Source of the DNA: Wolfiporia cocos
Lineage: Eukaryota; Basidiomycota; Agaricomycetes; Polyporales; Phaeolaceae
Assembly: GCA_029448655.1 (NCBI GenBank)
Contig: JACCLO010000009.1
Span: forward strand, 2,542,001-2,606,000
Direction: 5' to 3'
DNA length: 64,000 nucleotides
The notes under the pieces were generated by a model. That model searched no databases. It was not told the origin of the DNA and was given only the letters and a program-made list of their open reading frames with translations. Below are positions 21,475 to 31,714 of the stretch, in pieces. The translations under genes and the position numbers were made by a program. Each line of letters opens with the position of its first letter. The stretch's first letter is position 1.

Positions 21475-22179
21475 AGTTGACTATCTAGTAATGCATACCG
21501 TTGGTCCCCGGATTTTGCTATGCATTATGAGGTGTTATGTGTGATCAGATTCGTGACACAGCGTGACTCATTGTGATCATGTGTGACTTCCCCGCGCAGG
21601 TACATCATGCTCTGTCACATCGATATCACGTTGAGTGCCACTATGTGTCTGCCGAACTACTACCATCTATGCTATCCTGCCAGTACCTATCTAGCATGCT
21701 CTGCTTTTGTGGATCAAATTTAATAGTGATGTAAATGGGCTCATAGCTTCTGCAACTGCTGCTGGAGAACAAGTACCGAGACACCCTCAGCTTCTGAAAA
21801 CTGAGGACAGAACAGTAATGAAGAGTGAGATTGCTTCGTGCATATTTCGGTGGCTTGACTGCTGAAGACCTAGGCTCTTTGATGGCTTTTGGTGGCTTTT
21901 CCTTAGCAGTAGGATGGGCATGGGGCTTCTTTGCAGGGTGCAGTTTGCACTTCCGGTCATCTACAGGGAGAGCTGACAAAATCACACTATGCTATACGTG
22001 CACTAAATTACCAAATATAGCCAATCTAATAATGCATAACCCCAACTTTGGGCATGCATTATGCAATATCAAAAATTTATGCATAACACCTTGGGGACAA
22101 GATCGGTCCCCAGCTCAGGCTATGCATCATGAGATCATATGCATTACTAGCTAATGCATTACTAGATAGTCAACTGTAC
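21475..22179. mobile_element. Pogo-like MITE or deletion derivative, TIR with TA target
   Basis: Terminal inverted repeats of at least 23 bp begin CAGTTGACTATCTAGTAATG and are flanked on both sides by TA, the target of Tc1/mariner/pogo transposons. The CAGTTGAC end resembles pogo/Tigger-type ends known from other genomes. Motifs TAATGCAT/ATGCATTA are repeated near both ends. A minus-strand frame at 21641-21985 has a Lys/Pro-rich stretch (PAKKPHAHPTAKEKPPKAIK) that could be a transposase remnant, but no DDE core is present. Confidence 0.7.
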
Positions 22180-22277
22180 AAGGAAATGGAAACACATGTG
22201 AGCAAGCACTTGAGGGCAGGAGTTCTGACCTGATCAGTAATTCTTGCGGACAATTGTTTGACTGCTTGCACTGTCAC

Positions 22278-22525
22278 CGGGAGCATTATCTAATGACTTT
22301 GTCAGAAACATGTTGGTGTCATTGAACTAAGTGATCAAATGCAAACATAATGCATTGGTTGGTAAGAAACACAGGACCTCAGCTGGCCATGGGCTGCGTA
22401 AAGATCCAGACACCGGAGGCATTATCTAATGAAGACATTATATAAGCAATCAATGCATTATATTAGCATTGGATCACTTATTTAAATGATACCAACATGT
22501 TTCCGACAAAGTCATTATATAATGC
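22278..22525. mobile_element. Small foldback MITE with about 75-bp imperfect inverted arms
   Basis: The arm at 22278-22356 matches the reverse complement of 22448-22524 (GCATTATCTAATGACTTTGT against GCATTATATAATGACTTTGT, and onward) with few mismatches. A third partial copy of the end motif (ggaggcattatctaatga) occurs near 22416. No ORF. No clear target duplication seen. Confidence 0.65.
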
Positions 22526-23605
22526 CCCCAGTGTATAAGACTCCACTACGTAGCAAGAATAATGAAGTAGCGCCGGGTCCGGCAAGGCCCACTACAAACA
22601 ATCCTAGTCGTTTGCTACGCCTTCTTGCGCGTCCGCAGCACATACGACGCAACTGCTATGCTATCGCTTGAAGCGCGGCAACATCTGAAAACACACTCTG
22701 ACTGTATTAGAGGCAGCAGATGCATTACAACAGGACCATGTAATCTAATCTCTCAGCTGAGTGACCGGGATGGAGTGATGAGACAAGTGAGCGCCGAGAC
22801 AAAGACGAACTGCAGACGACACTTCAGTCTGGGAACAACCGGTTCCTGCAATAAGCCGACAACGAGAATGAGGGTGAAGGGTCAGCAACATCACGGCACA
22901 AGAACCGTTCAATAAATGTGAGAACAATACTTGCACGCACTCATCGACAGTTGCAGCCTCATCAAAGGCAATATTGTGCACGCAAAGACGAGCAGGCAGA
23001 TCGCCCAATAGCTCTACACGAGGCGACGTAACTGCCAAATCGGCAAGGGCAAGTAAACAATCGGGTGCAAGCTCAGAAGATGTCAAAGCGGACGGAGGGA
23101 AAGTAGAGGGCGAAGGGCCGTTAATTTCAAGGGAAGACGCAGAGTTGGAGCAAGGCAAGTGTGAAGGAGCAAGGGCAGGAAGGCAGTGATCTGGATCATC
23201 ATTACAAATGCCAGGGAAAAAGTGCACATGCACGAGCAAGCAGACACAGTGAGAGTGATTGGTTTAAGATCATCAGAATCAGACCGAGTATGCAGAAATC
23301 ATAAGACGCACCGTTGCTCCACGCTGGAGAAGCCTCCCAAATCTGGCTGGACGCCATATCCAACATCAACGCGGGGGTGGGATCCAGCAGGATATGGCCG
23401 GCAAAGGTTGCACAAGAAGCAACTAACCAATCAGCACCGAGCGCGACGTCATAGGGACGCAACGGCACGATAGACATTGACAGCATAGACCGATACCATC
23501 CTCGTGGGCAAAAGCACGGGGCCTGAACCGGACGAAAGAGCCAAGCTTCCAGAGACAGATACGGTGCGAGGGATGTTGTTAAAGCAAGCAAAAGAGGAGG
23601 ATATC

Positions 23606-23978
23606 TGTCACAAGCCGATTTCTTTCGCCTAGCTAGTGACTAGAGCCTGAACCCTTATCTTATCTAAGCGCGCGCCTAAGCAGTCACGTGCAAGACCCCG
23701 AACACCCTATCACGTGTTACCAGCCCCCCGGACACTCTGTGCCGTGTACTTACACCCATTATAGGGTTTATCATAATATCGGACTCTCAGCTTACGTAAT
23801 AACTATACAGTAGCCAAACAGTGTACAAACAGTACAATAGCATATATACTGGCCGACGAGCAGGGTAGCACCCCAGACTCGTCTTGGCCTTATACGCCTT
23901 GAGTAGCCTCAGACTAGGATTGCGCTGAAACGCGAGTAACAATCCCCTGAGTAGTTGCTTGAAGTGTTGCTTGTGTCA
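23606..23978 (+). repeat. 5' LTR of element 2 (373 bp)
   Basis: It starts TGTCACAAGC and ends GCTTGTGTCA, near-perfect inverted ends. The first 38 bases contain the same stretch that, in the 3' LTR, encodes the last residues and stop of the polyprotein. Confidence 0.96.
23843..23885 (+). promoter_or_regulatory. LTR promoter of element 2: TATA box and inferred start
   Basis: TATATA begins at 23843. AGACTCGTCTT at 23875-23885 starts 32 bases downstream, and its perfect complement lies just after the LTR. Confidence 0.65.
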
Positions 23979-23979
23979 T

Positions 23980-23990
23980 AAGACGAGTCT
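23980..23990 (+). other. Self-primer binding site of element 2
   Basis: AAGACGAGTCT begins one base after the LTR end and is the exact reverse complement of AGACTCGTCTT at 23875-23885. An 11-nt match in this position, with the partner placed at the expected transcript 5' end, is the Tf1 self-priming arrangement. Confidence 0.75.
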
Positions 23991-24746
23991 CCACCCCGTG
24001 TAGCGGTTTACCCTACACAACCCCGGCGCACTAGGGGCAAAGTGCACCTTTCTTTCGCTCTTGTTGAACTTCGGTTCTCCGAGCACGTGATTGGTTTCCA
24101 TACCCGCCACATCCCAGGGTTAAGGGATTAGAGTTCTGGGGGAATTTCGCGAACAGCGTGCAGGGGACCTCTCCTGCCGTTGCTTCTAAGCTACTGGACC
24201 AACACCGTGCAACGCGGTCGTAAAGGTCTTGGGTTATAACCCCACCACAGTAACTGTGCACCCGACGCGTAATAGTCAAAGGCGTTAAGGGGCCCTGTGG
24301 CAGTGTACAGAGGCACTGGTCGTCTATTTACGGGCCTTACTGCCCCGACAATACGCGCATTACCGCGCCCCCGTTACTATAAAACCCAGCGCGTAACCCG
24401 CGGCTGAAGAGGCAGGAAATCGCCTAATACTGTACCGGCACTTGCCGCCATACGGTAGAACTTTTACACGCCCCACCACATAGGCGGATAGTTCCCGTGC
24501 CCCCGGTATCCTGAATTAGCTTCAGGGCTGGACGAGGTTCCGGAGGCTGCGTTTTCTCGCCGGCTTTGGGAAGAAAACCCCTTAGCGTTTCTTGGCACAT
24601 CTCCGAAAAGAGGTGGACGCAGTTTGTAGTGGATTAAGACTTTCTAGTTACCACCCCGATAGCTCTTCGGAGGCGCCACAGTGGGCAGGTAGCGGTCTAA
24701 ATCGCGACTACACTTTTCATACATAACTTTCATTTCTACATACGTA
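23991..24746 (+). other. Long untranslated leader of element 2
   Basis: 756 nt between primer site and start codon with no long plus-strand ORF. In retroelements such leaders usually hold dimerisation and packaging structures. I cannot fold it here. The minus-strand frame of 82 codons at 24031-24279 has no recognisable content. Confidence 0.5.
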
Positions 24747-27700
24747 ATGTCCGGCCAACAAACCCCGGCCTTTTCGCTCCACACCCCCGACCCCTTGGCC
24801 GAAACCTTCTTCAAGGACTTCGGGCGCATGTCCGTACAAGACAGTATGCATGCCCCGCCTCCCGTCGAAGTAGCCCCGGTAGAGGATGGCACCGTAGCCG
24901 GACACAGCTACCTCCCCTCGGTCCGAACCCTCGCGCCCAACCAGGTACCGCCGGAAGAGTTCTACAACCAGGCTTTCGCCCTCGCCCAGAACCAGTCGGC
25001 CACAGTTCGGGGCGGAAGCCAGCTGGGTCACATCGACTCACCGCTGGCTCTCCAATGGGCATTCCCGCCCAACCCCACGGCGGCAGACTTTGGCGCACGG
25101 TGCCAACAGGTTGTACAAGCAATGGTAGCGGTAGGAACATGGTCGCAGGAAATGGGAGCACGGTTCCTCCGGGAGGCACAACGGTTGCAGGCAGACGCCC
25201 TCCAAGCCGGAGACGCAGCGTCACTCCATAGCCAGGCACCACCCCCCGTCAGGACCCCCGTCTCGGTCGCAGAAAGCAGGTTCCGTCCAGTAGAAAACTG
25301 GGTTCGATCGGTGCACATGCACTCCCCCCAGCGGACACCGCGCGGATCCCGACCTCTCCCCACTCCCCCGACTCGTGGAAACTCCCGGCAGACGAACCCA
25401 TTCCTGCCCGGCTACACGCCACCGGTACTTACGGCCCCAGCACCCGTCCGCCCCGACAGCTTCGCCCAGGCAGCCCGCCCGCCATACGACATATCCGGTA
25501 ACCCAGTGCCAACACAGAACGCGCCCGTGAACACCTGGGGAGCCGCGCCTCTCCAGGGAACTCGTGCGTCTATGTGGAGACCAATGAAACCGGCATCGTC
25601 GCAATGGGACGCCTATTCGGTACTGCCCGAGCCACGGCCCGACCCCCGGTACAAGTCCAAAGTCAGGGAACCGGAAGCCTTCACTGGCACCGGATTCACG
25701 GACTGGTACATGCGGCTTCAGCTCTACATCGACGACAACGCCCCCATCCTCTTCACCGACTCAAAGAAGGTGGGCGCGGCGATCTCGCTGATCCGCGGTC
25801 CCAAGGTCGACTCATGGGTAACGGCGTTCACCAGGGAACACTACCTGGGAGGACAATGGAGGGTCAGCTGGCAACGGTTCGTCTGGGAGCTGCACCAAAA
25901 GTTCGACGACCCGGACCTGGAAAAAAAGGCAGCGGTAGCGGCAGAGCGCCTCACCATGACGCTCGGTAAAGGCGAGGAATACTTCCAGGAGCTGGAACGA
26001 CTCCTGGGAGAAGCCAAATACGACCGGGAGAACCAGGTGGTCCATAGCTGGGTCACCAGGGCCATCCCCAAAGACATTTATTCCTCGGTTCACCAAGCGT
26101 TCGTCGCCGCCACCGTCAACGACAAGTCGCAGCGTGGGTATAACATCCAGATCCCGGAGGATTACGAGTCATGGAAACAGGCCATCCTCCGGACCGACAA
26201 TGCGATGCGTCGACTCTGGGACGAGGAAAAACTGCGGAGCAGCAGGAGTACCACGGACAAGGGCAAGGAGCGTGCTAGGCCCGAGCGCGCTCCCCGAGCG
26301 GAGCCAACTGCGGAAGAAAGGGCAAACCTGCTCAAGAGGAAGTGCCACTCTTGCAGCAAGACGCAGGCCGAGGCACCTGGTAAGGGATGCACCAAGACAT
26401 CCTGGCACCAACCGAACTGGCGGCCCAAGACCAACACCACCCCCGCCGCCAGTGGATCCGGAACGCAGCGAACCCGGCAGGCTATTGAAGGGAATGACGC
26501 TCCCACGGTCCTTAGCGAGATCCCCCAGGAGGACTTTGTCCGAATGGTGGCCGCCTGGGCCAAGGAGAACCCTGACGCCGCGAAGGAAGCCGGGTTCGCA
26601 CCCACTCAGGTAAGTCCCTCCCCCTCGAATCGCTTTTCAGTATTGGAAGTAGAAGAACCAGTAAACTCCAAAAAAAGTGACTCGGCTGCCACGGAGAACG
26701 ACGAACCGGTGGATGGACTATATGGGCTAGAGACCGGGGCCCCGATATTAGAACCAGTATCTGTACCTCTCGCATCTGTAGAATCGGACATAGATGACGA
26801 CGACGGAGCTTCAACATGCTCCGACGACTCGTTTGTAACAGCCTTGGAGGCGCCTCCCACTGGAGCGTGGCGGGAGGCAAATACCGTGCTTAATTCCTCC
26901 AACGTTAATGTAACATATGTTCCGATGGATGTAGACCCGGTAGTGACACCTGATGTGGAAATGGCAGACGCATCAGGTACCACTAAAAAATCAGAAAAGA
27001 AAGTGCGGCGTAGACGCGTCAAGAAAAGGACGGTCACGCTCGACATATACCTAGATCACCCGCGGGCAATCCCACCTGAGCGCAAAAGCGAAGGTGCCGC
27101 CGGGTACGACCTCTACTCTGCGGAGGAGGTCGTCGTTCCTAATGGGAAGCGTATCACCGTAGACACTGGCATCAAGATCAGGATGCCAGCCGGTGTATAC
27201 GGACGTATTGCTCCACGATCCGGACTCGCCCTCAAGGGAGTCGACGTGGAGGGCGGTGTAGTGGACGAAGACTACACCGGACGAGTAAAAGTCATACTGA
27301 ATAATCAGACCGGAGCAGATTATCAGGTCGAGTATGGGGACAGAATCGCCCAGTTCATACTCGAATGCAATATGACACCCAACACCAAGATCGTCAAATC
27401 GATCCGCGAAACCACGCGAGGAACACAGGGTTTCGGTTCGACTGGTGAAAAACTCAGGGGAAGTGTAGTGGTCATCCAGACGGGAAAACGGGGAAAGCAG
27501 GTCGAAGTACCGATCACTCTCCACCGCCCCGACGGACGTGCCCTCTTCACAAAGGCTCTCATCGATTCCGGTTCCACTGGATCGGTGATTAGTAAGTCCT
27601 ACGTGGAGGAACACCGACTCGAGCAGATCCCATTAGACCGCCCTATCAAGCTGTTCAACGCGGACGGATCGACCAACAGCATGGGGCTCATGACGCACTA

Positions 27701-30700
27701 CGTTGAGCTCCAAATGCAGATTGACACGCACTTGGAAACCCGCAAGTTCCACGTTACGGAACTCAGCTCTGCGGACATCTTTCTCGGCTTCGACTGGCTC
27801 GAAGACCACAACCCTTCCATTGACTGGAAGAAGCGACGGATCACGTTCTCTTGTGACTGCGAACACGAGCAGATCGAGGACGGTGATCACATCTATTACA
27901 TTTTCGCTGACGCATGGATCCGAAACAGGGATGAGTGCAGAGCGGACATCGCCGAACGAGTCCGCGCCACGAAGGCAACTGAAATCGCTATCGCGACTGG
28001 CAAAACCACGGAAGCCAAGACGTTCGAGGAAGTCGTACCCGAGTACTTGCACGAATTCAAAGACGTGTTTGAGGAAAAGGAATTCGACACACTCCCAGAA
28101 CGGCGACCGTGGGACCACGCCATCGAGCTCCTCCCCAATTCAGAACCATACGCGGGCAAGATCTACGCCCTTTCGCCTAGAGAACAAGAAGCATTGGACG
28201 ACTTCCTAGAAGAACAACTGCGCACGGGCCGCATCCGCCCATCGAAGTCACCATGGGGGGCACCCTTCTTCTTTGTCAAAAAGAAGGATGGGAAACTACG
28301 CCCTATCCAGGACTATCGAAAGTTGAACCAGATGACCAAAAAGAACAAGTACCCGCTCCCGCTCATCACGGAGCTGCTTAACAAGCTTAAACGGGCTAAG
28401 TACTTTTCCAAATTGGACATTCGTTGGGGATACACCAACGTCCGAATCAAGGAAGGCGACGAGGAAAAAGCCGCCTTCATCACTAATAGGGGGCTCTACG
28501 AGCCATTAGTGATGTTCTTCGGAATGTGCAACGCACCAGGCACGTTCCAGACCTTGATGAACGACATATTTAGGGACCTAGTCCTCACGGGGAAGGTCAT
28601 TGTATATTTGGACGATATCCTTATTTTTACGGAGAACCAGAAAGAACATAGAGAGATCCTGCGCAAGGTTCTTTTGGTTCTCCGTCAAAATAAGCTGACC
28701 TGTAAACCAGAAAAGTGCGAGTTCGAGAAATCCGAAGTAGAGTACCTAGGGCACATAATCTCTCACGGGGAAATCCGTATGGACCCCGCGAAGGTCGCCG
28801 CAGTAGCCGAATGGCCGGCACCTCGGAACAAGAAAGAAGTACAATCCTTCATAGGATTTGCCAACTTCTACCGGAGATTCATACCCAAGTTCTCAACGGT
28901 AGCACGCCCCCTTATCAATCTAACCAAGGATGGAGAATGGCAATGGGGCGTGACAGAACAGGAATGCTTCGACAAGTTAAAAAATATCTTCGTCACAGCA
29001 CCTGTACTAGGGATACCAAACGATGACGATCCATTCCGCATCGAAGCAGACTCTTCAGACTTCGCAACTGGAGCCTGCCTCATGCAGAATCAAGACGGCA
29101 TCTGGAAACCCATAGCGTACCACTCAAAGACGCTACTACCGGCAGAACGAAACTACGAGATTTACGATCGCGAACTACTGGCCATAATGCGCGCCCTAGA
29201 CGAATGGCGGCATTTTGTAATGGGTGCAAAACACCCTGTAGAAGTACTGACGGACCACAAGAATTTAGAATACTTTAAGACCCCACAAAAGATTAATCCG
29301 CGACAAGCCCGGTGGATGACGGAACTCGCCGAGTATGACCTACAACTCGTGCACATCCCTGGGAAGACCAATGGAAGGGCAGACGGCCTATCCCGAAGAG
29401 GCGATCACGGCGACAACAAGGATCACCTCGAAGGACAGATTGTCTTGAAGGAGCACCTCTTCGCCAAAGACAGCGCAGAAAGGCTGAGATCCTCATTCTA
29501 TACCTTACCTCACGGGATCACCCACGAGGAGGTAAAAGAGAGGGTCAAAGCGGAAGCCGCTCTCTACGACAAGGAGGTAGTAGAAGGATCAGTGGAAACG
29601 GCCGAGGACGGCCTACGCTACAGGAGGGGGAAGTTGATCATTCCGAGAGACGAGGAATTAATCGGAAAAATCATTTCGTCATTCCACGACACGGTCTCGG
29701 CAGGACATCCCGGCACTGAAAACACGTACACCGCCGTTCATCGATCATACTGGTGGCCAAAGATGCGAAACGACATCCGCCAGTACGTCAAGGCATGTAT
29801 CAAGTGCCAAAGAGCCAAGCCAGACCGCTCGAAGAGAGCCGCACCACTGAACCCGAATCCAACACTCACACACAACTGGGAGAACATTTCCGTCGATATG
29901 ATCACGGGACTCCCGGTATCCAAGGGTCGGGACGCTATTATTGTAGTTGTAGATATGAAATCCAAGGACTATATCGCAGTCCCAACCACAACCAGGCTTA
30001 CTGCCGAAGGTTGGGCCAACATATTTGTAGATAAAGTATACGCACAACACGGACTACCAAAGAAAGTATTTAGCGACAGAGGACCACAGTTTGTATCGGA
30101 CTTCATCAAAGATGTATACCGTAGATTAGGCATCGAGGGAAACCCCAGTACCGCGTTCCACCCACAGACAGACGGGCAGACGGAGCGAATGAACCAGGAA
30201 CTGGAGGTGTACCTACGATTATTTATTAACGACACCCATACCAACTGGCCGGACTTACTCCCGCTAGCAGCATTTGCGTACAAGTGTCATGTACACAGTA
30301 GCACGGGCTACAGCCCCTTTTACCTTACTCATGGATACCACCCATTTACAGGCGTGGAGGCACCAGAGCTGGAAGAGGGGGTGGGAACAGCCAAGGACTG
30401 GGTCGAACACATGCACGAGGTCAGCCAAACCGCTTCGAAGAATCTCGAGAAAGCCAAACTTCGTATGAAAGAATACTACGACCGGAAACGAACCAACCCC
30501 CATGAGTACAACGAAGGGGACATGGTTTGGGTCGATGGGCGAAACATTAACATGGGAAACCCTACGAAGAAACTCGATTCAAAGCGGTATGGTCCGTACA
30601 AGGTCACCAAGAAAGTCGGACATGGAGCATACGAACTGGACTTGCCCGCAGACATGCGAGGCATATACCCCGTATTTAACGAAGTCCTACTACTACCGTA

Positions 30701-31379
30701 TCATGCTCCGGCTTTCCCCAATCAAGACCATAACGAACGAACGGAAGGCAATGACGCTCGCAGGCCTCTCAGGATCCTCGCATCCAGGGAAGACCGAGGG
30801 CGAGTCGAGCTGGAAGTTGAATGGTCTGATGGGACAACGACATGGGAAAGGAAACGCGGATTGACTCCCTGGCAGGATTTGGTAACCAAGTACTTCGAAG
30901 AAAGACCAACCGCTCCAGGCCACCAGTGGAAAAACAGACACACTGAGTGGGACCCGGAGTGGGAAAACTTCGAGAAGAAAGCCATCGCCATGGGACTCAG
31001 ACAAAACCCGAACGAGTTCATCATCCACGACGACGTAGATATCGAATTACTGAAGGATGCGAAAATTCCCTTCTATATCTACCCAAAACAACTCGTCGCC
31101 AGGAACTTCTGGTTTTGTGATCCCAAAAGTCGTGTAGTACAATATGGAATACAAGTGGGACAATGCATAGAATCCACGATACCCAACAACCCGGGCTGGA
31201 TCTATCCCGTACAGTATACCATACAGATGGCAAACCCGCACATCTGCCAAAAACACGAACACGACCACCCATGTCACGTTGACCAAAACTTCTGCAAAGT
31301 AATTGCTGGGCGCGGGGACACGCAGCTAGAAGAGGGGGTACTGTCACAAGCCGATTTCTTTCGCCTAGCTAGTGACTAG
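24747..31379 (+). CDS. Gag-Pol polyprotein of element 2 (2210 aa), dUTPase before protease
   Basis: A single ORF from the ATG at 24747. Residues 1 to about 640 are Gag: a Pro-rich N-terminus, then a capsid-like region with FTGTGFTDWYMRLQLYIDD and QRFVWELHQKFDDPDLEKK. There is no normal CCHC knuckle; only CHSCSKTQAEAPGKGC, then H. Acidic linker about 650-755. dUTPase about 761-900 with AAGYDLYSAEE, GRIAPRSGLA, GGVVDEDYTG, GDRIAQFILE and RGTQGFGSTG. Protease about 920-1030 with an intact LIDSGSTGSVI. Reverse transcriptase with YLDD near 1286. RNase H from about 1430 (EADSSDFATGACL). Integrase zinc region about 1655-1695 and DDE core 1712-1825 (SDRGPQF, TERMNQELE). A weak chromodomain-like segment (about 2003-2050) precedes a tail with clustered Cys/His (HICQKHEHDHPCHVDQNFC). 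The last 12 codons and stop lie inside the 3' LTR. Confidence 0.95.
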   Translation: MSGQQTPAFSLHTPDPLAETFFKDFGRMSVQDSMHAPPPVEVAPVEDGTVAGHSYLPSVRTLAPNQVPPEEFYNQAFALAQNQSATVRGGSQLGHIDSPLALQWAFPPNPTAADFGARCQQVVQAMVAVGTWSQEMGARFLREAQRLQADALQAGDAASLHSQAPPPVRTPVSVAESRFRPVENWVRSVHMHSPQRTPRGSRPLPTPPTRGNSRQTNPFLPGYTPPVLTAPAPVRPDSFAQAARPPYDISGNPVPTQNAPVNTWGAAPLQGTRASMWRPMKPASSQWDAYSVLPEPRPDPRYKSKVREPEAFTGTGFTDWYMRLQLYIDDNAPILFTDSKKVGAAISLIRGPKVDSWVTAFTREHYLGGQWRVSWQRFVWELHQKFDDPDLEKKAAVAAERLTMTLGKGEEYFQELERLLGEAKYDRENQVVHSWVTRAIPKDIYSSVHQAFVAATVNDKSQRGYNIQIPEDYESWKQAILRTDNAMRRLWDEEKLRSSRSTTDKGKERARPERAPRAEPTAEERANLLKRKCHSCSKTQAEAPGKGCTKTSWHQPNWRPKTNTTPAASGSGTQRTRQAIEGNDAPTVLSEIPQEDFVRMVAAWAKENPDAAKEAGFAPTQVSPSPSNRFSVLEVEEPVNSKKSDSAATENDEPVDGLYGLETGAPILEPVSVPLASVESDIDDDDGASTCSDDSFVTALEAPPTGAWREANTVLNSSNVNVTYVPMDVDPVVTPDVEMADASGTTKKSEKKVRRRRVKKRTVTLDIYLDHPRAIPPERKSEGAAGYDLYSAEEVVVPNGKRITVDTGIKIRMPAGVYGRIAPRSGLALKGVDVEGGVVDEDYTGRVKVILNNQTGADYQVEYGDRIAQFILECNMTPNTKIVKSIRETTRGTQGFGSTGEKLRGSVVVIQTGKRGKQVEVPITLHRPDGRALFTKALIDSGSTGSVISKSYVEEHRLEQIPLDRPIKLFNADGSTNSMGLMTHYVELQMQIDTHLETRKFHVTELSSADIFLGFDWLEDHNPSIDWKKRRITFSCDCEHEQIEDGDHIYYIFADAWIRNRDECRADIAERVRATKATEIAIATGKTTEAKTFEEVVPEYLHEFKDVFEEKEFDTLPERRPWDHAIELLPNSEPYAGKIYALSPREQEALDDFLEEQLRTGRIRPSKSPWGAPFFFVKKKDGKLRPIQDYRKLNQMTKKNKYPLPLITELLNKLKRAKYFSKLDIRWGYTNVRIKEGDEEKAAFITNRGLYEPLVMFFGMCNAPGTFQTLMNDIFRDLVLTGKVIVYLDDILIFTENQKEHREILRKVLLVLRQNKLTCKPEKCEFEKSEVEYLGHIISHGEIRMDPAKVAAVAEWPAPRNKKEVQSFIGFANFYRRFIPKFSTVARPLINLTKDGEWQWGVTEQECFDKLKNIFVTAPVLGIPNDDDPFRIEADSSDFATGACLMQNQDGIWKPIAYHSKTLLPAERNYEIYDRELLAIMRALDEWRHFVMGAKHPVEVLTDHKNLEYFKTPQKINPRQARWMTELAEYDLQLVHIPGKTNGRADGLSRRGDHGDNKDHLEGQIVLKEHLFAKDSAERLRSSFYTLPHGITHEEVKERVKAEAALYDKEVVEGSVETAEDGLRYRRGKLIIPRDEELIGKIISSFHDTVSAGHPGTENTYTAVHRSYWWPKMRNDIRQYVKACIKCQRAKPDRSKRAAPLNPNPTLTHNWENISVDMITGLPVSKGRDAIIVVVDMKSKDYIAVPTTTRLTAEGWANIFVDKVYAQHGLPKKVFSDRGPQFVSDFIKDVYRRLGIEGNPSTAFHPQTDGQTERMNQELEVYLRLFINDTHTNWPDLLPLAAFAYKCHVHSSTGYSPFYLTHGYHPFTGVEAPELEEGVGTAKDWVEHMHEVSQTASKNLEKAKLRMKEYYDRKRTNPHEYNEGDMVWVDGRNINMGNPTKKLDSKRYGPYKVTKKVGHGAYELDLPADMRGIYPVFNEVLLLPYHAPAFPNQDHNERTEGNDARRPLRILASREDRGRVELEVEWSDGTTTWERKRGLTPWQDLVTKYFEERPTAPGHQWKNRHTEWDPEWENFEKKAIAMGLRQNPNEFIIHDDVDIELLKDAKIPFYIYPKQLVARNFWFCDPKSRVVQYGIQVGQCIESTIPNNPGWIYPVQYTIQMANPHICQKHEHDHPCHVDQNFCKVIAGRGDTQLEEGVLSQADFFRLASD
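31328..31341 (+). other. Polypurine tract of element 2, inside the coding sequence
   Basis: AGAAGAGGGGGTAC directly precedes the 3' LTR and is translated in frame (EEGV region of the polyprotein), so it must serve as both code and plus-strand primer. Confidence 0.7.
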
Positions 31380-31714
31380 AGCCTGAACCCTTATCTTATC
31401 TAAGCGCGCGCCTAAGCAGTCACGTGCAAGACCCCGAACACCCTATCACGTGTTACCAGCCCCCCGGACACTCTGTGCCGTGTACTTACACCCATTATAG
31501 GGTTTATCATAATATCGGACTCTCAGCTTACGTAATAACTATACAGTAGCCAAACAGTGTACAAACAGTACAATAGCATATATACTGGCCGACGAGCAGG
31601 GTAGCACCCCAGACTCGTCTTGGCCTTATACGCCTTGAGTAGCCTCAGACTAGGATTGCGCTGAAACGCGAGTAACAATCCCCTGAGTAGTTGCTTGAAG
31701 TGTTGCTTGTGTCA
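31342..31714 (+). repeat. 3' LTR of element 2 (373 bp)
   Basis: Appears identical to 23606-23978. It carries the polyprotein stop codon at 31377-31379. Confidence 0.96.

Larger units (their letters stand above)
23606..31714 (+). mobile_element. Element 2: intact Ty3/gypsy element with self-priming layout and dUTPase
   Basis: LTRs of 373 bp at both ends appear identical base for base and are flanked by a perfect 5-bp duplication ATATC (23601-23605 and 31715-31719). Between them are a candidate self-primer site, a 756-nt leader and one uninterrupted 2210-codon gag-pol ORF with all catalytic motifs. Identical LTRs mean too little time for substitutions to build up since insertion, so this copy is young and possibly able to move. 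It lies inside the retropepsin-like pseudogene, opposite to that gene's direction. Confidence 0.97.

Noticed and set aside
24031..24279. 82-codon minus-strand ORF in the element-2 leader
   Set aside because: No motifs and no promoter context; it lies in the untranslated leader.
27051..27614. 187-codon minus-strand ORF
   Set aside because: It is antisense to the dUTPase region of the intact gag-pol ORF and has no independent motifs.
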